A stretch of 64,000 bases of DNA from Sipunculus nudus (taxonomy: Eukaryota; Annelida; Sipuncula; Golfingiida; Sipunculidae): the NCBI GenBank assembly GCA_026874595.1, contig CM049318.1, forward strand, positions 48,156,456 to 48,220,455. Reading direction: 5' to 3'. The first letter of the stretch is position 1. Every line of letters starts with the position of its first letter. Position numbers and translations under genes: made by a program. The notes below the pieces were generated by a model. It ran no database searches. It was given only the letters and a program-made list of their open reading frames with translations, and was not told where the DNA came from. Shown piece after piece: positions 12,801 to 25,500 of the stretch.

Positions 12801-15800
12801 GCCACCAATATCTATATAATATGACTCATGTGACCAACATTTGCATAAGTTCTGGTGATGATAGCTCAAGCCGTTTCTAGGATCGTTACTTTTGAATGCT
12901 TTTTTTGCCAAAAGGCTAAGTTCAGCTTTCTGGTACTCGGCTAAAAATTTGGAACCATTTGAACAAACTTGAGAGAGATTGTTTCTGGAATTATTTCTGT
13001 GAAGTATTAAACAATTTGGTTGGACTGGTTTCGGAGAAGAAGATTTTCAAAGCTTTCTTGAGTTTGACCCCAGAAAATGCAGACAAATGCAAATGGTGCC
13101 AAAATAAGCTCAATCTGATTAAGTTTGACGTGTGACTTAATCTTTAAAAACATTTTGCCGCTGTAACCTCTGACGGTTTTTGCGATAGCATGGGTTAACG
13201 TACCGTCGCCGGCGGACAGACGACGCTGCACCATCGCATGAGCTCACAGGTTTGCTCTAAACATGTGAACCACATAGGTACCTGGGTAAATCATCATTTC
13301 TCTTTTTGCTGGAAACATTGAAAAAATAAGATACAAAAAAAACCATGAGTGACCAAATAAAAGATATGTACTGCGACCTTGGTAAAAAATTTACGTCATA
13401 ATGCGAATCATTCTAATATATGAGCTGATGTGTCAAGTATCCATGGAGTTGGTGAAGCGCGGCACGCACTTACAATTCTAGGCCTGGATTCATATATCTC
13501 GCTCGTTTATACGAAATACACACCGAAGTTCATGTTGCCGGTCACAGTCAGATTTAGGATGAGCAACCAACACTCTTTTTGATTGTTGATTTTTTCCTCT
13601 CTACTATTCTTGTTCTATACACACGGTCAAAGTAAACTGTTGCTCAATAGCTGGCCTTCAGGGATGCTGTTGCACGGAGATGTTATGTAACGAAAATGAC
13701 TGTAATAAACTTATGTTCCAGTGCCTTACGAGCAAGCTAATCGAGTTCAATGTTTATACAGTTTTTGACTTTGTTATTTTTTACATTCTTATTGGAAATT
13801 CCCACGGAATTGGCTTGATTTCGAACAACGTGCATTGTTCTTATGCTTTCCGGCAGTCACTGACATCTGGCAATGTGCCCCTGTGATTTTTCGTGTGAGT
13901 TTTGTTTACATCTCGTCGGAAGTACTCGCGTGATTGGTTAACTCAGTTTAAAATCAAATCGGTTTGATTAGAAAAGATCCATGATGACAAATTTGATCCG
14001 TAGATGTTGAGTACTGAACTTGCATAAATGTAACAAATTGCCCCTGAAACCTGATATTTAAATACATTCTGCTATAAATTATTCTATAACCTTATTGTTG
14101 ACATCTTAAACTGTTCTATTGAAGTAAAGGCACATTAGCACAAGAAATATCGGAGTGTGAACAGATTTGGTCCTTCCCAACCCGAAACAGAAACCCTCTG
14201 TCAGTGACAATTGTATATATCAGTATATGAACAGTATATCAGCAGCGCTACATAGCATTGTCTTTAAACAAGAGGTTGTGGAACCGGGAATACGTGAAAA
14301 CCGTAAACAAAGATTAAGAGGCGTGTGTCTTGATCAATCTGCTATATGATAGCGACTCGTGGACAACATATGCAACGCAAGAAAAAGGACTGGAGAGTGT
14401 TTCCTTCCCCGCTACTTTTTATGCTTTCTGGGTATATCACTGCAGAAAAAAATTCCAAACACCGAGGTTCATACAGTACTGCCTTCCTCAGCCTGTATCT
14501 CACGCTATGCCAGAGGCTGAACGGAGGAAGGTGGCATCACGAAATACTTGCTTTATGACAGACCGAACACCAGCCCAGGCTGCGAATCATATGTCTTCCA
14601 GTGAGACCTGAAGCTCGCGGAAACTGGTGGGCACTACATGGTCACTTGGCAACAACGGTAGTCAAAGGAAGAGCTATGTCAATGGTAGGCCGGAAAATGG
14701 CGTGAAAAGAGATTCGGCAAACAAGGAATCGAGAGGAAAAAGGAACAAGAGACAGAACCAGCCGACCACTTTACACATGCACCACAAGAGTGCAAGAGTG
14801 GACGCTCGGTCACCTCAGAGTGACTGACCAACCGTCACAACACTATACCAGAGTGGAACCACTCGGTCACCTCAGAGCGACTGACCCACCGTCACAACAC
14901 TATACCAGAGTAGGAAAACTCGGTCACCTCAGAGTGACTGACCAACCGTCACACCACTATACCTGAGTAGCACAACTCGGTCACCTCAGAGTGACTGACC
15001 AACCGTTACAACATTATACCAGAGTGGAACAACTCGGTCACCTTAGAGTGACTGACCAACCGTCACAACACTATACCAGAGTAGGACAACTCGGTCACCT
15101 CAGAGTGACTGACCAACCGTCACATCACTATACCAGAGTAGGACAACTCGGTCACCTCAGAGTGACTGACCAACCGTCACAACACTATACCAGAGTAGGA
15201 CAACTCGGTCACCTCAGAGTGACTGACCCACCGTCACAACACTATACCAGAATAGGACAACCCGGGTCCCTCAGAGTGACTGACCCACCGTCACAACACT
15301 ATACAAGAGTAGGACAACTCGGTCACCTCAGAGTGACTGACCAACCATCACACCACTATACCTGAGTAGCACAACTCGGTCACCTCAGAGTGACTGACCA
15401 ACCGTCACAACATTATACCAGAGTGGAACAACTCGGTCACCTCAGAGCGACTGACCCACCGTCACAACACTATACCAGAGTAGGACAACTCGGTCACCTC
15501 AGAGTGACTGACCAACCGTCACAACACTATACCAGAGTAGGACAACTCGGTCACCTCAGAGTGACTGACCAACCGTTACAACATTATACCAAATTGGAAC
15601 AACTCGGTCACCTCAGAGTGACTGACCAACCGTCACAACACTATACCAGAGTAGGACATCTCGGTCACGTCAGAGAGACTGACCCACCGTCACAACACTA
15701 TACCAGAGTAGGACAACTCGGTCACCTCAGAGTGACTGACCCACCGTCACAACACTATACCTAAGTAGAACAACTCGGTCACCTCAGAGTGACTGACCAA

Positions 15801-18800
15801 CCGTCACAACACTATACCAGAGTAGGACAACTCGGTCACCTCAGAGTGACTGACCAACCGTTACAAAATTATACCAAATTGGAACAACTCGGTCACCTCA
15901 GAGTGACTGACCAACCGTCACAACACTTTACCAGAGTAGGACAACTCGGTCACCTCAGAGTGACTGACCCACCGTCACAACACTATACCAGAGTAGGACA
16001 ACTCGGTCACCTCAGAGTGACTGACCAACCGTTCCAACATTATACCAGAATGGAACAACTCGGTCACCTCAGAGTGACTGACCAACCGTCACAACACTAT
16101 ACCAGAGTAGGTGGTAGAATGGAACAACTCGGTCACCTCAGAGTGACTGACCAACCGTCACAACACTTTACCAGAGTAGGACAACTCGGTCACCTCAGAG
16201 TGACTGACCCACCGTCACAACACTATACCAGAGAAGAACAACTCGGTCACCTCAGAGTGACTGACCCACCGTCACAACACTATACCAGAGTAGGACAACT
16301 CGGTCACCTCAGAGTGACTGACCCACCGTCACAACACTATACCAGAGTAGGACAACTCGGTCACCTCAGAGTGACTGACCAACCGTCACAACACTATACC
16401 AGAGTAGGACAACTCGGTCACCTCAGAGTGACTGACCCACCGTCACAACACTATACCAAAGTAGAACAACTCGGTCACCTCAGAGTGACTGACCAACCGT
16501 AACAACACTATACCAGAGTAGGACAACTCGGTCACCTCAGAGTGACTGACCAACCGTTACAAAATTATACCAAATTGGAACAACTCGGTCACCTCAGAGT
16601 GACTGACCAACCGTCACAACACTATACCAGAGTAGGACAACTCGGTCACCTCAGAGTGACTGACCCACCGTCACAACACTATACCAGAGTAGGACAACTC
16701 GGTCACCTCAGAGTGACTGACCAACCGTTCCAACATTATACCAGAATGGAACAACTCGGTCACCTCAGAGTGACTGACCAACCGTCACAACACTATACCA
16801 GAGTAGGTGGTAGAATGGAACAACTCGGTCACCTCAGAGTGACTGACCAACCGTCACAACACTTTACCAGAGTAGGACAACTCGGTCACCTCAGAGTGAC
16901 TGACCAACCGTTACAAAATTATACCAAATTGGAACAACTCGGTCACCTCAGAGTGACTGACCAACCGTCACAACACTATACCAGAGTAGGACAACTCGGT
17001 CACCTCAGAGTGACTGACCCACCGTCACAACACTATACCAGAGTAGGACAACTCGGTCACCTCAGAGTGACTGACCAACCGTTCCAACATTATACCAGAA
17101 TGGAACAACTCGGTCACCTCAGAGTGACTGACCAACCGTCACAACACTATACCAGAGTAGGTGGTAGAATGGAACAACTCGGTCACCTCAGAGTGACTGA
17201 CCAACCGTCACAACACTTTACCAGAGTAGGACAACTCGGTCACCTCAGAGTGACTGACCCACCGTCACAACACTATACCAGAGTAGGACAACTCGGTCAC
17301 CTCAGAGTGACTGACCCACCGTCACAACACTATACCAGAGTAGGACAACTCGGTCACCTCAGAGTGACTGACCCACCGTCACAACACTATACCAGAGTAG
17401 GACAACTCGGTCACCTCAGAGTGACTGACCAACCGTCACAACACTATACCAGAGTAGGACAACTCGGTCACGTCAGAGAGACTGACCCACCGTCACAACA
17501 CTATACCAGAGTAGGACAACTCGGTCACCTCAGAGTGACTGACCCACCGTCACAACACTATACCAAAGTAGAACAACTCGGTCACCTCAGAGTGACTGAC
17601 CAACCGTAACAACACTATACCAGAGTAGGACAACTCGGTCACCTCAGAGTGACTGACCAACCGTTACAAAATTATACCAAATTGGAACAACTCGGTCACC
17701 TCAGAGTGACTGACCAACCGTCACAACACTATACCAGAGTAGGACAACTCGGTCACCTCAGAGTGACTGACCCACCGTCACAACACTATACCAGAGTAGG
17801 ACAACTCGGTCACCTCAGAGTGACTGACCAACCGTTCCAACATTATACCAGAATGGAACAACTCGGTCACCTCAGAGTGACTGACCAACCGTCACAACAC
17901 TATACCAGAGTAGGTGGTAGAATGGAACAACTCGGTCACCTCAGAGTGACTGACCAACCGTCACAACACTTTACCAGAGTAGGACAACTCGGTCACCTCA
18001 GAGCGACTGACCCACCGTCACAACACTATACCAGAGTACGACAACTCGGTCACCTCAGAGTGACTGACCCACCGTCACAACACTATACCAGAGTAGGACA
18101 ACTCGGTCACCTCAGAGTGACTGACCCACCGTCACAACACTATACCAGAGTAGGACAACTCGGTCACCTCAGAGTGACTGACCCACCGTCACAACACTAT
18201 ACCAGAGTAGGACAACTCGGTCACCTCAGAGTGACTGACCAACCGTTCCAACATTATACCAGAATGGAACAACTCGGTCACCTCAGAGTGACTGACCAAC
18301 CGTCACAACACTATACCAGAGTAGGTGGTAGAATGGAACAACTCGGTCACCTCAGAGTGACTGACCAACCGTCACAACACTTTACCAGAGTAGGACAACT
18401 CGGTCACCTCAGAGTGACTGACCCACCGTCACAACACTATACCAGAGAAGAACAACTCGGTCACCTCAGAGTGACTGACCCACCGTCACAACACTATACC
18501 AGAGTAGGACAACTCGGTCACCTCAGAGTGACTGACCCACCGTCACAACACTATACCAGAGTAGGACAACTCGGTCACCTCAGAGTGACTGACCAACCGT
18601 CACAACACTATACCAGAGTAGGACAACTCGGTCACGTCAGAGAGACTGACCCACCGTCACAACACTATACCAGAGTAGGACAACTCGGTCACCTCAGAGT
18701 GACTGACCCACCGTCACAACACTATACCAAGGTAGAACAACTCGGTCACCTCAGAGTGACTGACCAACCGTAACAACACTATACCAGAGTAGGACAACTC

Positions 18801-21017
18801 GGTCACCTCAGAGTGACTGACCAACCGTTACAAAATTATACCAAATTGGAACAACTCGGTCACCTCAGAGTGACTGACCAACCGTCACAACACTATACCA
18901 GAGTAGTACAACTCGGTCACTTCAGAGTGACTGACCCACCGTCACAACACTATACCAGAGTAGGACAACTCGGTCACCTCAGAGTGACTGACCAACCGTT
19001 CCAACATTATACCAGAATGGAACAACTCGGTCACCTCAGAGTGACTGACCAACCGTCACAACACTATACCAGAGTAGGTGGTAGAATGGAACAACTCGGT
19101 CACCTCAGAGTGACTGACCAACCGTCACAACACTTTACCAGAGTAGGACAACTCGGTCACCTCAGAGTGACTGACCAACCGTTACAAAATTATACCAAAT
19201 TGGAACAACTCGGTCACCTCAGAGTGACTGACCAACCGTCACAACACTATACCAGAGTAGGACAACTCGGTCACCTCAGAGTGACTGACCCACCGTCACA
19301 ACACTATATCAGAGTAGGACAACTCGGTCACCTCAGAGTGACTGACCAACCGTTCCAACATTATACCAGAATGGAACAACTCGGTCACCTCAGAGTGACT
19401 GACCCACCGTCACAACACTATACCAGAGTAGGACAACTCGGTCACCTCAGAGTGACTGACCCACCGTCACAACACTATACCAGAGTAGGACAACTCGGTC
19501 ACCTCAGAGTGACTGACCCACCGTCACAACACTATACCAGAGTAGGACAACTCGGTCACCTCAGAGTGACTGACCAACCGTCACAACACTATACCAGAGT
19601 AGGACAACTCGGTCACCTCAGAGTGACTGACCAACCGTCACAACACTATACCAGAGTAGGACAACTCGGTCACCTCAGAGTGACTGACCAACCGTCACAA
19701 CACTATACCAGAGTAGGACAACTCGGTCACCTCAGAGTGACTGACCCACCGTCACAACACTATACCAGAGTAGGACAACTCGGTCACCTCAGAGTGACTG
19801 ACCAACCGTCACAACACTATACCAGAGTAGGACAACTCGGTCACCTCAGAGTGACTGACCAACCGTCACAACACTATACCAGAATAGGACAACTCGGTCA
19901 CCTCAGAGTGACTGACCAACCGTCACAACACTATACCAGAGGAGGACAACTCGGTCACCTCAGAGTGACTGACCAACCGTTACAACATTATACCTTCTAA
20001 TTGCCTCCAACAGGAGGATATGCGTTCATTCCTGTTCGTGTGTGTGTTTGTGTGTTTGTTCAGAAAATAACTCACGCAATCATTAACGTTATCTCATGAA
20101 AGTTTCAATGCATTTCGGAAATTGGCAAATGCAGAATCGATTAGGAAAGTCATCCAGGAACATTTAAAATTGTACAGTCACCTATGGAGGGATGAACCTG
20201 GGAATATAGGCCGAATAAGTGAATGGTAAAGGCTTGCATTTATTAGAATGCAGATTTCTAGTTGATAAGTCAACTGCCTGTTAATAGTCTTTGTTTGCCA
20301 TCAGTTGATCTATGAGCGTTAGTAAGTGATAAGTCGACTGCCTGTTTATAGTCTGTGTTCGCCACCAGTTGATGTATAAATGTTAGTAAGTTGATGAAAC
20401 GACTGACTGCCTGTTAACAGTCTGTGTTCGCCACTAGTTGGTCAATAAACGTAAGGAAGTTGATTCAACGACTGCCGGTAATTAGTCTGTGTTTGCCACC
20501 AGTTGGTCGATAAACGTTAGTAAGTCGTTTAGTCGACTGCTCGTTTACAGTCTGTGTTCGCCATCAGTTGATCTATGAACGTTAGTAAGTTGATTAGTCG
20601 ACTGCCTGTTAAAAGTCCGTGTCCGCCACCAGTTTATCTATGAACGTTAGTAAGTTGATAAGTCGACTGCCTTTTAATAGTATGTGTTCGCCATGTTAGG
20701 AAAATTTTTAAAAATGAAAGGTAGATGTAATAATACAATGTTTTATTTTATTAGAATCACCGTAGCGTCCTTATCAGTCTTTTAAGCTTAAGACACCATC
20801 TGAACAGTTCGTGACGTCATTCTCAGCTATAACGGAGCGGGTCAGTTTGTACTCACCACGAGAACACGTTCTGCCGAGGTAGTTTGCCTGACAGGCGCAG
20901 CCGAATGCCTCCTCGCTCCAAGCACTCGGTATACAGCTGCCGCCATTTTGGCAGGGGTTTCTCCGGATGCATACGCTCACTGATAATAGAGTAACACTGC
21001 CGTAGTCACAGAGGAGT

Positions 21018-21091
<74 letters not shown>

Positions 21092-21355
21092 ATCCCTTAA
21101 GAATATTAAGGGAAACCTTGCAATGAATGTTCTATCGGAAATAAATTTAAATGAAAAACTTAAATGAAAAAATATATAAAGGATTTATTATAAATGACTT
21201 TATAGGTATATATGACCTTTGGAACAGTTTCTTCCTGAGTAATTTTCTGAACATCGGCACATATACGTCGTGTTATAGTTTCTCGGCAGGCACGTCCCTC
21301 CATTCTGGCATGGGTTTGAAGTTATACAGATGCTTTCTGAAAATATAAGTAGGTT

Positions 21356-21422
<67 letters not shown>

Positions 21423-22509
21423 GAGAGAAAAAGAGAGAGAGAGAGAGAAAAACGAGAGGTTTCATGAAGTTTGCCACATTGAACAAATGTAATAATTCCA
21501 TTTACATGGCTGAAGTAAATATCACTCTATAATATATTTGGTTTAATATAAACATTTTGTAAGAAATACAACACTTGATTATTTATATATATATTTAATT
21601 GGATCACAAAAGTGAAACAGACGTACCGCGTTATCTGTACACCAGGTTTAACGATCGGCATAGCTGTGTTTGTTTTTGTCCGGGCATTTTATGACTCTCA
21701 GGAATTTCCCTCTGTAACATGACAACTAAGACGGGAAAAATCCGTTAAAAAATTTTTTGTAGCAATTTTTTTTTAAGTTAAACTGTCAATTGACCCGATT
21801 GAACACATTACCGTCGGTACAGTTACGGCCGAAGTAAAACCTGGGACATAGGCACCGGTAGCCATCTTGACGCCACGGACCGGGCCGGCATAACCCGCCG
21901 TTTTTACATGGATTCTTCCTTTGGCAAATACTAACTACAACCATGAACAACAAAAGCTTCAGGTTGTCAGATATGTGCAAAAATATAAATATAAAGGTAT
22001 ATTTCATTATTATTCGACGCCGGAAGCTTACTGTATGTAATTATGAACCAAAAAGCATTAAGTCATTAAGTGATAATTTGACTTATAAATATACGGAACA
22101 ATTATTTTTATTTAAACTAGGAGAAAAAAAGTTTTTCAAACATCCCTTTCAGAGCACTAATGGCTAGAACAATAAATCTACATTTAAATTACACAGCATG
22201 TTGATAGTGGTGTTTAACAATACTGAAGATACGCAACCGAATTTGCAAACGAAAGTATTGAAATGTTTCATTGAATCTATATCCAGCCAGGATTCAAGGT
22301 CACAGTGTCCTGTAAATAATCATGAGAAAGTTACAGACAGGAAGTGGCCAAACAATCAGGGGTGTACAGGGGCGCAATTTCCATTCGCAATTTATAGGAC
22401 GGGGATTTCGACACCCCTACCCCACCACACACACAAATACACACAAATACTGATATAGGCCCTTGGTACGGGGTATGCTACATTGCCCCCTCCGATTTTC
22501 ACAATATAT

Positions 22510-22559
<50 letters not shown>

Positions 22560-25500
22560 TGTTATAATAATAATGTTATCAGCGGTGACTCCGGAACCCA
22601 GTTCTGGGGTGAGGGGGGAAGTATTTTCAGAGAGTCACGACTGTCGAGTGCGTTTGTACCGACTGAGGGTTTTTGCGTGGGAAGGGTGTCGCCCTTCTGC
22701 GGTGTGGGAATTTTTAAAATTCTTAATCAAAATTTGAGTGATTTTGTAGCAGTTTGAAAATAAAATAACAGGGAATGGTATTGCTTCAGGACCAAAATAA
22801 GTAAAAATGCGTTCTTTTATTATTCAAATTTTTAAAACTGCCCGAAAGGTTCCCCCCGTCCCCCACTTAAGTGCGCCCACGATGGTGAATGTTTGGCATA
22901 ATATCTGAAAAATGGAGAGAGCAAATTTAATACGTTTGTTTTAGCTTCACTAAATGCGGACCAGGAATCTGAGACAAAGAGATACACAAGCGTTTATTGA
23001 CTAGACCTTGTAACCTTATGAAAATGACGAAAAATCTCAGGGACGACATTTGAAAATGTAGGTGTCAAGTTGTACAACAGAGGCCCGTACTTAGGTTTCT
23101 AATGGCTCAGTTAATGCCTGAGTGGCTGAGTCTGCGTTTTGCGGTACCACATATAGGAATCCTATCCTTGTACTCAAATATCGGGTTGTGTGTGCTTCCA
23201 CTAGTGGGCCTACTTGTAAAAAGAGAAAGGTATGAAACCTTACATCTTGAAACGAGAGGTCATAGCAAGACTTCACCATGAATGTAGATGAATATTCCTA
23301 TATTATATCACTAGGCCCAGAAATGAGGATGCAAGCACCGGGATGTGTCCGTGCATTAGCATGAGGAGGTTGCTTAAATGATTTAAAGTAGGATATGTTA
23401 ACACGACGGTTGGGGGAGGGGTCAGTGCTATTTTGTACGCCCTCCCCCTTAATATCTTCTCCGTCAACCAGCAACAATGTGAACAGACAGGTGTAACAAA
23501 AAAAGTACCTTCGGTGCAGTTTCGTCCGGAATAATGAGGAAGACATCGGCAGTAGTACGGATCCTCCGTCCGGCTCCTGGGGATACAAGTCCCATTGTTC
23601 ATGCATGGGTTCGCTCTCTTACAGATGCTTTCTAAAAACACGTTAGTGTTTAAAATATGATAAGTAGTTTCAATTTTCAAAGAATTTTAATACTGTTTTA
23701 ACACTGTTATTGGAGGAAACACCAATGGAAATGTGATATTTTTGCAACCAATTCGAAACCGTTCATGCCTATGTTTTAACCATTTCCATCGATTTTGAAG
23801 GGAGAATCAATATACCGGAAGTTCAGAAATTATAATAAAGTGCTATTATTACACATGTTTTAAATCGGCATTTTTTTGTCATTGAACTAATAATGGCAAT
23901 GACAAATAATCACAGGCTTACTTTATCAAAACATGTAACATGGTTTTCTCTCCTTTTCTTTTTTCCCCACTTTTTAAAAGAAATAATGAAGAGGTTAAAT
24001 TTGCGCTGTTTTATTTCCAATAAAAGAAATCCCTAGCGTGTGAATGACAGCCCGCCCTCTCCCGAACCTATCGCAACATCAAGCGGATCTCCACACCCTC
24101 ACTTTCAGAGAAACCTGAGAGACCATTATTATATATCTTTTAACATACATGTGTATCTTATTCACACAAAGCTGCACGTTCTTAGTTCACGGACTCGTGC
24201 GGTTTTCGATTTAATTCTGGTGCCATCATTCTCCACCTTGCTAGGACACAAGTGTTTCCTTAGCTCTCTTGGAGCGAACAAACTAGGCAATATTTAAAAA
24301 ACCTTTGAAATTCAATAAATATTCATTGACTCCTAGCATGTAGCCCTCATAGGAAACTTCGGGAAGGGTTTTGCCGGGTTGTATTACAGCCTAACCCTTG
24401 GTTCTAATGAAATTCTAGTGCAACACCATATATTGATACACAGATGAACATTAATGTATTATATATTCACCCTTTGTTCCTCTCCATGTGTGTGTATGTG
24501 TGTGTGTGCCCTCACCCTCCGTACAGTTTTTGCCCGTATATTCTGACGTACACCGACAACTGTAGAATGCATCATTCCAAAAGCTCCTGCAGGTGGCGCC
24601 GTTTTTACAGGGAGACTCACGGACACATACGTTATCTGTCAGAGATTTAAGTAAAGTAATTTCTTTAAATTGGTAAATTAAAGTCAATAAAAGAATGGAA
24701 GTAGCTGTCACAACTCGGTCGCCTGATGTAATGACTTGATCAAACATAGATAATTTGCAAAGACATTACATTTATTCTACCTAGCAGTATTTATCCTGAG
24801 ATTCGAATGTACATGTTTACCCTATTACTTTAAGTACTCCTTGAATAAAGGCCCTTCTAATTATGGGGCTGTCCCACTTAGGCGACTCTACAGGCGACTA
24901 CAGGCGACCATGCTGTCGCACCATGGTCGCCGGGGGAACGCCTGTATGGTCGCCTGTAGTCTCCTGAATTCGCCAAAAGACGCGTGGCCTCTTAAGCCCC
25001 CCTCACACGAGAAGGAGACCTAACGGCGACCATGGCGACCTAGCAGATCGGCGTTGATCGCCATGAACATGGAAAAAACCGTCCATGTGTGATGGCTATG
25101 CCGCTGTCAATTGGCTTGCACGACGTGTACAATTGCAATATTCGGCCGTTTTATGCCATTCCTACCACGTTGTATGGCGCTGCTACACCGTCGTTTATGA
25201 TCAAACTGAAGAGCTCAGTCCACGACAGGGCTGCGATCATGATGATCCCGCAGCAACAGGCCCCCAATCCATCTGCGATCAAGAGGACGGAACTGCGCGC
25301 GTGGGTAGATGCTACTGCGCTGCTTCAGACTGGCAGTCGGTGGTTGCCATAGTCCCCATTGTTGACTAGTACACATAACATGACCAGTGTAAGAAAGTTT
25401 AGTGAAGCCACACATGTCAGCATGGACAGAAATTACATGCTACAACTGGCCTGTTTGCATGGCCAACATATCATGCTGCTCCACGAACAGCTTGCAGTGG

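Noticed and set aside
14330-14827. Overlapping plus-strand ORFs just before the 57-bp array
   Set aside because: No recognised domain, several overlapping frames, and the frame does not continue into the array's open frame.
14991-20000. Six long plus-strand ORFs (124-395 codons) in the 57-bp array as genes of a repetitive protein
   Set aside because: They are consecutive pieces of one minisatellite separated by copied stop codons, without leader, splice or start context, inside an intron of the EGF gene. Kept as repeat.
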